NCBI GenBank assembly: GCA_003542935.1
Contig: DPJQ01000167.1
Location: forward strand, 8,892-13,907
Source of the DNA: Lachnospiraceae bacterium
Lineage (GTDB): Bacteria; Bacillota; Clostridia; Lachnospirales; Lachnospiraceae
Length of the DNA: 5,016 nucleotides
Direction of reading: 5' to 3'
Of the stretch, positions 1-5,016 are shown in pieces. Under the pieces are notes generated by a model. The model was not told the origin of the DNA and did no database searches. It saw nothing but the letters and a program-made list of their open reading frames with translations. The translations under genes and the position numbers were made by a program. Numbering within the stretch: the first letter of the stretch is position 1; every line of letters begins with the position of its first letter.

Positions 1-14
1 ATCTCATTATTTCA

Positions 15-43
15 TTGACAATTATTCAGAAAAAGTGTATAAT
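15..43 (+). promoter_or_regulatory. Consensus sigma-A promoter of the opp operon
   Basis: TTGACA (15-20) and TATAAT (38-43) are both perfect matches to the vegetative sigma-A hexamers, and the spacer is exactly 17 bases (21-37). The predicted transcription start is near 50. The orientation faces oppB with no competing gene between, so it most likely drives the whole oppBCDFA operon. A promoter this close to consensus would be strong by default, which fits a need for repression or attenuation. CodY-like boxes fill its spacer and cover its -10 and start site. The start position is inferred from spacing only. Confidence 0.88.
21..35 (+). promoter_or_regulatory. CodY-like operator, box 1, in the promoter spacer
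   Basis: The 15 bases match the published CodY consensus AATTTTCWGAAAATT at 11 positions, with an unbroken central core TTCAGAAAA (25-33). The mismatches are at positions 2, 4, 14 and 15 of the box. It lies wholly between the -35 and -10 hexamers, so a bound repressor would exclude RNA polymerase. CodY is the GTP/branched-chain amino acid sensor of Firmicutes and is known to repress peptide uptake operons such as dpp and opp. The match is to an AT-rich motif in AT-rich DNA, so chance is a real alternative. Confidence 0.45.
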
Positions 44-55
44 TTCCCGAAAGTT
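41..55 (+). promoter_or_regulatory. CodY-like operator, box 2, over the -10 and start site
   Basis: The segment AATTTCCCGAAAGTT matches the CodY consensus AATTTTCWGAAAATT at 12 of 15 positions (mismatches at box positions 6, 8 and 13) and keeps most of its dyad symmetry. It overlaps the end of the -10 hexamer and the predicted start of transcription. Its centre (48) is 20 bases from the centre of box 1 (28), about two helical turns, so both boxes would be presented on the same DNA face. Binding is inferred from sequence alone. Confidence 0.45.
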
Positions 56-145
56 AGTAACGCATTCTTTAAGTGGTTAAGCTTTCAGACTTTAGCGTTT
101 TAAAACTTTAAAAAGCGTGCGGAACATATCTTTTTCTTGAGGCAG

Positions 146-183
146 AAAAAAATGTACTCGGGAGTGGAGTACATTCTTTTTTT
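146..183 (+). terminator. Intrinsic terminator inside the opp leader
   Basis: AATGTACTC (151-159) and GAGTACATT (167-175) are perfect 9-bp complements around the 7-base loop GGGAGTG. After one C comes a run of seven T (177-183). The five A bases at 146-150 let the base of the stem extend by A-T pairs past a single A-C mismatch. Because of the A-tract it also reads as a terminator on the minus strand, although no minus-strand gene is seen. It lies downstream of the promoter and upstream of oppB, so on the + strand it must either attenuate the operon or end a short leader RNA of about 130 nt. Confidence 0.75.
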
Positions 184-193
184 GATTTTATAG
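152..193 (+). CDS. Possible 13-aa leader peptide MYSGVEYILFLIL
   Basis: An ATG at 152 opens 13 codons ending in TAG (191-193). GAGG at 139-142 sits 9 bases upstream, a usable Shine-Dalgarno. The peptide has a hydrophobic C-terminal half (YILFLIL), and five of its 13 residues are Ile, Leu or Val. The frame runs through both arms and the T-tract of the leader terminator, so a ribosome translating it would block hairpin formation. This is the geometry expected of an attenuation leader peptide, but no run of one amino-acid codon is present as in classical amino-acid leaders. A frame of this length can arise by chance, so it is offered as a candidate only. Confidence 0.3.
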   Translation: MYSGVEYILFLIL

Positions 194-220
194 ATACATT
201 TGATAAAGGTGGGATGAAGA

Positions 221-1159
221 ATGACAAAGTATATGGTGCGACGGGTGGTTATGGCGTTTGTGACTCTGACAGTTGTGGCCTGCACGACGTTTTTCCTGAT
301 GAACGCAATTCCGGGGAATCCATGGCTGTCCGAAAAGACGCCGACACAGGCGACGATCGACGCGCTGAACGCTAAATACGGCCTGGATCAGCCGCTGATC
401 ATCCAATTGGGTAAATATCTGGGCAACCTGGTGCAGGGGGATTTCGGTACATCCATTAAGATGCAGAAGAACCGTCCCGTGCTGCAGATTATTTTGGAAA
501 TGTTTCCGGTGTCGGCGAAGGTCGGCATCCTGGCCATTTTATGGGCTGTGGTGGTGGGCGTTCCCCTGGGATGTCTGGCCGCGTTCAAGCGCGGAACCTG
601 GGTAGACAGCTTCCTGCGGATCGTCTGTACGATCGGTATTTCCATGCCGGGATTCGTGGTGGCGACATTATTGCTGCATACCCTGTGCGGCGGTATTGCG
701 GGGCTGAAACTGTTTCCGGCGCTTTTTGACGGAACACCGGGCAGCTATGTCCTTCCCTGTCTTGCCCTCGGGTTTTATCCGATGTGTTACCTGTCCCGGC
801 AGACCCGGACGGCGATGCTGGATTCGATCAACCAGGAATATATTAAGACGGCGCGGGCCAAGGGTTTAAAGAACAGCGTTATCATTTTCAAACATGCGCT
901 GCGGAATGCCCTGATCCCGGTCATTACTTATCTGGGGCCGCAAGTTGCGTTTACCCTGTGCGGCGGACTTGTTGTAGAGACGGTATTTTCCATTCCCGGG
1001 CTGGGCAGGTATTTTATCCAGTCTATTCAGAACAGGGATTATCCGTTGATCATGGGGACAACTATTTTTCTGGCGGCATTTATTATCGTGATGAACCTGC
1101 TGGTGGATGTGTGCTATAAGATTGTTGACCCAAGGATTAATTTGACAAGGGGGAACTGA
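221..1159 (+). CDS. oppB: Oligopeptide ABC importer permease OppB/DppB
   Basis: This 312-residue protein is the first of two membrane subunits forming the peptide channel. About six membrane segments can be seen, near residues 9-29, 100-121, 133-155, 175-195, 235-262 and 280-305. The outer loop after the first segment carries the family's YGLDQP (from residue 53) and GDFGTS motifs. The cytoplasmic EAA loop that docks on the ATPases starts at E206 with EYIKTARAKG and continues through HALRNALIPV. The C-terminus has the usual VDPRI ending, and the length is typical for the family. The start at 221 is preceded by AAAGGTGG (205-212) with 8-base spacing, and the ATG at 214 is out of frame. The gene ends 3 bases before oppC. 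The substrate (oligopeptide, dipeptide or related solute) cannot be fixed from the permease alone. Confidence 0.95.
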   Translation: MTKYMVRRVVMAFVTLTVVACTTFFLMNAIPGNPWLSEKTPTQATIDALNAKYGLDQPLIIQLGKYLGNLVQGDFGTSIKMQKNRPVLQIILEMFPVSAKVGILAILWAVVVGVPLGCLAAFKRGTWVDSFLRIVCTIGISMPGFVVATLLLHTLCGGIAGLKLFPALFDGTPGSYVLPCLALGFYPMCYLSRQTRTAMLDSINQEYIKTARAKGLKNSVIIFKHALRNALIPVITYLGPQVAFTLCGGLVVETVFSIPGLGRYFIQSIQNRDYPLIMGTTIFLAAFIIVMNLLVDVCYKIVDPRINLTRGN

Positions 1160-1162
1160 TCG

Positions 1163-2509
1163 ATGGCCGAGACGAAAAAGTACAATAAAATGGGATCGCT
1201 TCAGCCCAATATTGACGATATTCTGGACTGGAACGCACTGCCGGAAAACGCTTTTGAACCGGCGACGGAAAGCGAGAAGGAAAGTTTCATCCAGGAAAGG
1301 GAGAATGTATCTTACTGGAAAGACGCGTGGCGCCGTCTGAAAAAGAATACGGTGGCCATGGTGGCGCTGGTAGTTATCATATTGTTAGCTCTTTTTGCCT
1401 TTGCGGGGCCGCAGATCGTGCCCTATTCGTATAAAGAGCAGATCCGTGGTTCGGAGACTCTCGACCCCTGGCACTATACGCTGGAGGATAAGCAGAAGAT
1501 CAACGATTATATTGAGGAGCACTCCGGCTCCAAGGTGCTTTCGGCGGAGGAAGCCATTGAGCAGGCCCGTGCGGAAGCGGAGGCAAAAGGCGAAAAGCTA
1601 AGCAAGGTGGAGGAAGCCAAGATCCGCGCTTCGGCCAATGTGAGCCAGCAATCGGCGGAGGAAACGGCAATGACAGCCGACCAGGCCGCAAAAGAGCTGG
1701 GCATCAAAACAAAAATGTTTGGCTACTCGGACCGGGAGCTGCAGAGGATGGCCGAGGGCGAGAAGGTATTTCCCCATGTCTTCGGTACGGATGACCAGGG
1801 ACGCGATATCATGGTCCGCGTGATGGTCGGAGCCAGGGTGTCCATCATCGTGGGTATCTGCGCGGCTATTCTGGTATTGATCATCGGTGCCGTGTACGGT
1901 TCCATCTCCGGGTACTGCGGCGGTATGGTGGATACGGTCATGCAGCGTATTGTGGAGATTATCTATTCTATTCCGGAAATGCTGATTATATTGCTTTTGT
2001 CGGCTACATTGAAACCGGCGCTGGAACAGTTCCAGAATTCCGGCGACGGCGTCATGCAGAGCCTGGTTACGCTGCTGGGCCCGAACCTGATTTCCATGTT
2101 TATCGCGTTTGGTCTGCTGTACTGGGTGACGATGAGCCGTATCATCCGCGGACAGATCCTGCAGTTAAAGCAGCAGGAATATGTAACGGCGGCCCGTGCC
2201 CTGGGCGCGAAAGGCAGCCGTATCATAGGACGGCACCTGCTGCCCAACTGTGTGGGCCAGATTGTGACAACCACGTTCCTGCAGATCCCGTCGGCGATTT
2301 TCTTGGAATCATTCCTCTCGTTTGTCGGCGTCGGTGTGTCTGCCCCTCTGACGAGCCTGGGTTCCATGTGCTCGGAGGCGCTTAGCGGACTGACCTCCTA
2401 CCCCTACCGGCTATTTATTCCGGCGTTGATCCTGAGCGTATTGATCCTGTCATTGAACCTGTTCGGCGACGGTCTGCGCGACGCTTTGGATCCGAGATTA
2501 AAGAAATAA
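1163..2509 (+). CDS. oppC: Oligopeptide ABC importer permease OppC/DppC, with a large outer-loop insertion
   Basis: This is the second channel subunit. It starts 3 bases after the oppB stop, with AAGGGGGA (1147-1154) as ribosome site inside the end of oppB. The protein has 448 residues, against roughly 290-340 for most OppC/DppC. Residues 1-55 form a polar cytoplasmic tail ending in WKDAWRRLKKN, followed by the first membrane segment (about 64-82). The family motif HVFGTDDQGRD starts at H205, followed by VGARVS. The EAA loop starts at E339 (EYVTAARALGA), and the C-terminal NLFGDGLRDALDP is conserved. Between Y88 and H205 lie about 117 residues where relatives usually have some 25-35. The extra part is charged, Ala/Glu-rich and predicted helical, and would face outward. 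A smaller extra segment (about 285-305) precedes GPNLIS. The gene is otherwise intact. Confidence 0.94.
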   Translation: MAETKKYNKMGSLQPNIDDILDWNALPENAFEPATESEKESFIQERENVSYWKDAWRRLKKNTVAMVALVVIILLALFAFAGPQIVPYSYKEQIRGSETLDPWHYTLEDKQKINDYIEEHSGSKVLSAEEAIEQARAEAEAKGEKLSKVEEAKIRASANVSQQSAEETAMTADQAAKELGIKTKMFGYSDRELQRMAEGEKVFPHVFGTDDQGRDIMVRVMVGARVSIIVGICAAILVLIIGAVYGSISGYCGGMVDTVMQRIVEIIYSIPEMLIILLLSATLKPALEQFQNSGDGVMQSLVTLLGPNLISMFIAFGLLYWVTMSRIIRGQILQLKQQEYVTAARALGAKGSRIIGRHLLPNCVGQIVTTTFLQIPSAIFLESFLSFVGVGVSAPLTSLGSMCSEALSGLTSYPYRLFIPALILSVLILSLNLFGDGLRDALDPRLKK

Positions 2510-2525
2510 GGAGAGGAGATTATTT

Positions 2526-3563
2526 ATGGAACAGGAAAGAAAAACGGAAAAATTACTGGAAGTAAAAGATCTCCAGGTATCATTCTTTACACCCGCGGGA
2601 GAAGTGAAGGCGGTAAACGGAATCACCTATGATCTGAATTATGACGAAGTAATGGGGATCGTGGGAGAGTCCGGTTCCGGAAAAAGCGTGGAGGCCTATT
2701 CGATCATCGGCCTGCTGCAGTCGCCGGGAAAAGTCATCGGCGGCAGCATTACTTTGGAGGGCGAGGATGTGCTGGCAAAGTCGGCAAGCGAGATGGTTGC
2801 TTTCCGCGGATCCCAGGTGGCGATGATCTTCCAGAACCCGATGACCTGTCTGAATCCGGTCTATACGATCGGAAACCAGTTGACGGAAGCCCTGAAAGCC
2901 CATAATAAGGAAATCTCAAAGGATGAGGCCGCCAAAAGGGCCATGGAAATGCTCGAACAGGTGGGTATAAATAATGTAGAGAAGCGGATGAGCCAGTATC
3001 CCCATGAGCTTTCCGGCGGTATGCGCCAGCGTGTTATGATCGCGATGGGACTGATCTGCCATCCGAAGCTTCTGATCGCGGACGAGCCTACCACCGCCCT
3101 GGACGTTACGATCCAGGCCCAGATCCTGGAGCTGATGAAGGAGCTTCAGAAAAAGAACCATATGGGAATCGTTTTCATTACCCATAATCTGGGTGTGGTG
3201 GCGGAGATTTGCGACAAGGTATCCGTCATGTATGCGGGGAAAATGGTAGAACAGGGCCCGGTGGATGATATTTTCTACAATCCGGGGCATCCTTATACCA
3301 AAGGTCTGCTGCGCTCCATGCCCCGTGTGGATGCGGAGAGCTATGAGCGCCTGATCCCCATCGAGGGTACGCCCGTCGATATGCTGAATCCGCCGGAGGG
3401 CTGTCCCTTCGCGCCGCGGTGCGAACATACGATGAAGATCTGTCTCCAGAAAATGCCTCCCTACGTCGAGATGGGTGATGATCACCGGGCCGCCTGCTGG
3501 CTGCGGATCCAGGAGCAGATAGAGAAACGGAAAAATGAAACGGAGGGCAGTGAAAATGAGTAA
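2526..3563 (+). CDS. oppD: Oligopeptide ABC importer ATPase OppD/DppD
   Basis: This cytoplasmic ATPase pairs with OppF to power peptide uptake. All functional motifs are present: Walker A GESGSGKS (47-54), Q-loop Q103 in IFQNPMTCLNP, signature LSGGMRQRV (162-170), Walker B LLIADEP (182-188) with catalytic E187, D-loop ALD (191-193) and switch H220 in FITHN. The C-terminal peptide-transporter extension contains CPFAPRC (293-299) followed by C306 and C324. Its 345 residues are normal for the family. Two stacked Shine-Dalgarno cores, AAGGAG (2508-2513) and AGGAG (2514-2518), precede the start. The first overlaps the oppC stop codon, so coupling is likely. Very close relatives transport dipeptides or nickel, so the exact substrate is open. 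Confidence 0.95.
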   Translation: MEQERKTEKLLEVKDLQVSFFTPAGEVKAVNGITYDLNYDEVMGIVGESGSGKSVEAYSIIGLLQSPGKVIGGSITLEGEDVLAKSASEMVAFRGSQVAMIFQNPMTCLNPVYTIGNQLTEALKAHNKEISKDEAAKRAMEMLEQVGINNVEKRMSQYPHELSGGMRQRVMIAMGLICHPKLLIADEPTTALDVTIQAQILELMKELQKKNHMGIVFITHNLGVVAEICDKVSVMYAGKMVEQGPVDDIFYNPGHPYTKGLLRSMPRVDAESYERLIPIEGTPVDMLNPPEGCPFAPRCEHTMKICLQKMPPYVEMGDDHRAACWLRIQEQIEKRKNETEGSENE

Positions 3564-4587
3564 GAATGACGATATCCTCGTTTCAGTAGAACACTTGAAA
3601 AAATATTTTCACGTCAAGGGAATGAAGGGGCCCGGCGTACAGGCGGTGGAAGATATTTCCGTGGATATAAAGCGGGGAGAGACCCTTGGCCTGGTGGGAG
3701 AGTCCGGCTGCGGGAAGACGACGCTGGGCCGGACGATCCTGCAGCTTCATCAGCCGACCTCGGGAAAGATCGTCTATGACGGCGAGGTTATCTACGAGGG
3801 TGAGAATCCGTGGAAACCGGGAGCAAACGGGGTCATGGAAGCGGTGAAAGTACCGAAACCCAGGCAGGTGAATATGCTGCCGTACCGCCGGAAGATGCAG
3901 ATTATCTTCCAGGATCCCTCCGCGAGCCTTGACCCGCGTATGACGGTGGGCGAGATCATCGGCGAGGCCCTTGACATCCATAAATTGTTTAGTTCCAAGA
4001 CCGACCGTCTGGACAGGATCAAAGAATTGCTCTCGACGGTGGGACTGAATACGGAGCATGCCAACCGTTATCCCCATGAGTTTTCGGGCGGGCAGCAGCA
4101 GCGTGTCGGTATCGCCCGCGCCCTGGCCGTCAATCCGGAGTTTATCGTGTGTGACGAGCCGATCTCCGCGCTGGATGTTTCCATACAGTCCCAGGTGGTG
4201 AATATGCTGGAGGACATGCAGCATGAGCTGGGCCTGACCTATCTGTTCATTGCCCATGATCTGTCCGTTGTGCGCCATATCTCCAACAGGATCGGCGTGA
4301 TGTATCTGGGGACTATGGTGGAACTGGCGGAAAGCTATGAATTGAACCGCAATCCGCTCCATCCCTATACACAGACTCTGCTCTCCGCGGTGCCTGTTCC
4401 GGATCCGGAGCTGAGCCGCAGCAGACAGCGCATCATACTGGAAGGAGATATTCCGTCTCCCATGAATCCGCCTACCGGATGCCGTTTCCATACGCGCTGT
4501 CCCCACGCGACGGAGAGATGCCGGGCGGAGGTTCCGGAGTTTAAAGAATACGCACCGGACCATTGGGCGGCGTGCCACAACTTATAA
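3556..4587 (+). CDS. oppF: Oligopeptide ABC importer ATPase OppF/DppF
   Basis: This is the second ATPase of the importer, 343 residues. I choose the ATG at 3556 because GGAGGG (3542-3547) lies 8 bases upstream; the in-frame ATG at 3535 has no comparable site and would add only seven basic residues. The gene overlaps the oppD stop by 8 bases, which implies coupled translation. Motifs are Walker A GESGCGKT (48-55), Q119 in IIFQDP, signature FSGGQQQRV (176-184), Walker B FIVCDEP (196-202) with E201, D-loop ALD (205-207) and switch H234. The C-terminal extension has C309, C315, C322 and C340, the same spacing as in OppD. Unusually, about 25 residues (near 81-107, Pro/Lys/Gly-rich) are inserted between the Walker A helix and the Q-loop strand. 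Confidence 0.95.
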   Translation: MSKNDDILVSVEHLKKYFHVKGMKGPGVQAVEDISVDIKRGETLGLVGESGCGKTTLGRTILQLHQPTSGKIVYDGEVIYEGENPWKPGANGVMEAVKVPKPRQVNMLPYRRKMQIIFQDPSASLDPRMTVGEIIGEALDIHKLFSSKTDRLDRIKELLSTVGLNTEHANRYPHEFSGGQQQRVGIARALAVNPEFIVCDEPISALDVSIQSQVVNMLEDMQHELGLTYLFIAHDLSVVRHISNRIGVMYLGTMVELAESYELNRNPLHPYTQTLLSAVPVPDPELSRSRQRIILEGDIPSPMNPPTGCRFHTRCPHATERCRAEVPEFKEYAPDHWAACHNL

Positions 4588-4597
4588 TATTCCTGGG

Positions 4598-4619
4598 TAA
4601 CACAGCGCAACGCTGTTTA
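4598..4619 (+). other. Small stem-loop between oppF and oppA
   Basis: ACAGCG (4602-4607) and CGCTGT (4611-4616) are perfect complements around a CAA loop. TAA (4598-4600) can pair with TTA (4617-4619) if C4601 is bulged. No T-run follows, so it is not a convincing intrinsic terminator. In binding-protein operons such structures often mark RNA processing or stabilisation, which lets the binding protein be made in excess over the membrane parts. That role is an inference here. Confidence 0.4.
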
Positions 4620-4646
4620 TCAAATAAAAATTTAATGGAGGGAATT

Positions 4647-4994
4647 ATGAAACTGAAGAAACTTACAGCTCTTGCCTTATCGGCGGTTCTGGGTGCTTCT
4701 ATGATCGCAGGATGCGGAAGCAATTCCGGATCACAGGGAAGCGCCGGAAGCACAGCGCCGGCAGAGTCATCCACCACAGAGTCGTCAGCCGCACCGGCGG
4801 AAGGGTCATCGGCCGTATCCGATGCGGGAGAGGCCGGTTCGTCCACGGGAGGGGAGACTGCTCCCGTAGCCTGGGACGGCAAGAATATCACGGTGAATGT
4901 GGCCTCCGAGCCGCAGACCATTGACCCGGCGCTGAATTCCGCCGTGGACGGCGCCATGATGACCCTGCATATGTTTGAAGGTCTTATGAAATGA
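4647..4994 (+). CDS. oppA: Oligopeptide-binding lipoprotein OppA, N-terminal fragment only
   Basis: This is the start of the extracellular solute-binding lipoprotein that captures peptides and hands them to OppBC. Residues 1-22 are a lipoprotein signal peptide: a basic n-region (MKLKK), a hydrophobic core, and lipobox I20-A21-G22 before lipidated C23. Residues 24-72 form a Ser/Ala/Glu/Gly linker typical of Gram-positive surface lipoproteins. The mature domain begins near W76, with the family hallmark SEPQTIDPAL (87-96) and HMFEGLMK (108-115). The frame then meets TGA (4992-4994) after 115 residues, whereas full OppA proteins have about 500-600. The start at 4647 has GGAGG (4637-4641) five bases upstream and gives a proper signal peptide; the in-frame ATG at 4635 overlaps that site and is unlikely. 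The loss is a real disruption, an insertion junction or an assembly edge. As it stands the product could not bind peptide. Confidence 0.85.
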   Translation: MKLKKLTALALSAVLGASMIAGCGSNSGSQGSAGSTAPAESSTTESSAAPAEGSSAVSDAGEAGSSTGGETAPVAWDGKNITVNVASEPQTIDPALNSAVDGAMMTLHMFEGLMK

Positions 4995-5016
4995 TGTTGG
5001 GGTCAAAACCATAAAT
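4992..5016. other. Non-OppA sequence after the break: possible insertion or contig junction
   Basis: The final 25 bases start with TGA in the oppA frame. In that frame the bases after the stop would read CWGQNHK, and another frame gives MLGSKP and a stop. Neither resembles the Trp/Asp/Gly-containing stretch that normally follows EGLMK in this family. The piece includes TTGGGGTCAAAACC (4997-5010), which could be the end of a mobile element or other repeat, but I cannot name a family from so short a stretch and no target duplication can be seen. An assembly error at the window edge is equally possible. Confidence 0.3.

Larger units (their letters stand above)
50..220 (+). promoter_or_regulatory. 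opp leader (5' untranslated region), candidate attenuator
   Basis: About 170 bases separate the predicted transcription start from oppB, long for a plain leader. Three layers can be seen. First, AAAGTT (50-55) with AACTTT (104-109) and AACGC (59-63) with GCGTT (95-99) form two nested arms separated by a small internal loop. Second, a short open frame occupies 152-193. Third, an intrinsic terminator lies at 146-183. I do not see the T-box sequence or the core of any riboswitch class I know. CTTGAG (136-141) can pair with CTCGGG (157-162) using two G-U pairs, which would disturb the terminator's left arm. This is a weak candidate antiterminator. Confidence 0.45.

Noticed and set aside
50..183. 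T-box leader
   Set aside because: The conserved T-box sequence and its antiterminator bulge are not present in the leader.
184..220. Second promoter between the leader terminator and oppB
   Set aside because: TATAGA (189-194) is a weak -10 and the bases 17 upstream (GGAGTA) do not resemble a -35. TTGATT (182-187) has no -10 at the right distance.
3535..3555. Upstream ATG for oppF at 3535
   Set aside because: It would add only MKRRAVK and lacks a good Shine-Dalgarno. The ATG at 3556 has GGAGGG at 8-base spacing.
3583..4578. 331-codon open frame on the minus strand opposite oppF
   Set aside because: It lies wholly within oppF, which has every ABC ATPase motif. Its translation is His/Arg-rich with no recognisable domain, as expected for an antisense shadow of a GC-rich gene. 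The other long minus-strand frames over oppC, oppD and oppA were dismissed for the same reason.
4563..4588. Internal promoter for oppA using TATAAT at 4583-4588
   Set aside because: The hexamer is perfect, but at 17-base spacing the -35 is CCATTG, and the nearest better match TTGGGC leaves only 14 bases. It also overlaps the oppF stop codon, which explains part of the motif.
4992..5016. TGA read as tryptophan (code reassignment) or selenocysteine in oppA
   Set aside because: A Trp would suit this position, but the residues after it do not resemble OppA, Trp is encoded by TGG throughout the window, and oppB itself ends in TGA. No selenocysteine insertion hairpin can be judged in the 22 bases left.
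4992..5016. Group II intron at the oppA break
   Set aside because: The typical GTGCG-like 5' end is absent at the junction, and too little sequence follows to show any intron structure.

Overview
The window holds one operon on the + strand, an oligopeptide/dipeptide-type ABC importer in the order oppB-oppC-oppD-oppF-oppA. It looks like a Gram-positive Clostridia, most likely a Lachnospiraceae-type gut Firmicute. The reasons are a lipoprotein binding protein with a Ser/Ala/Glu-rich linker, strong GGAGG-type ribosome sites, an AT-rich leader ahead of roughly 50-55% GC genes, and the binding protein placed last. This placement is inferred from style, not from a marker gene.

Positions 1-220 are the control region. 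A sigma-A-type promoter with both hexamers at consensus and a 17-base spacer (15-43) is overlaid by two CodY-like boxes (21-35 and 41-55). About 170 bases of leader follow. The leader contains a possible basal stem (50-109), a 13-codon open frame with its own Shine-Dalgarno (152-193), and a perfect 9-bp hairpin followed by seven T (intrinsic terminator, 146-183). The terminator lies between the promoter and oppB, so the operon is plausibly controlled twice: at initiation by a nutrient repressor and after initiation by attenuation. Both controls are inferred.

Positions 221-2509 encode the two permeases. OppB is ordinary. OppC is unusually long (448 aa) and carries a large charged, Ala/Glu-rich insertion on the outer face of the membrane. 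Positions 2526-4587 encode the two ATPases, OppD and OppF, with all ATPase motifs intact and an identical four-cysteine pattern near each C-terminus. OppF has an additional insertion between Walker A and the Q-loop. The genes are tightly packed (3-nt gap, 16-nt gap, 8-nt overlap), which implies translational coupling. A 59-bp gap with a small stem-loop separates oppF from oppA.

Positions 4647-4994 encode only the first 115 residues of the binding lipoprotein. The frame hits TGA exactly where the conserved N-terminal domain should continue, and the last ~25 bases do not read as OppA in any frame. The window therefore ends either in a genuine disruption (for example a mobile-element junction) or in an assembly edge at a repeat.

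No wholly new system is evident. The points of interest are the layered leader control, the OppC insertion and the broken oppA.
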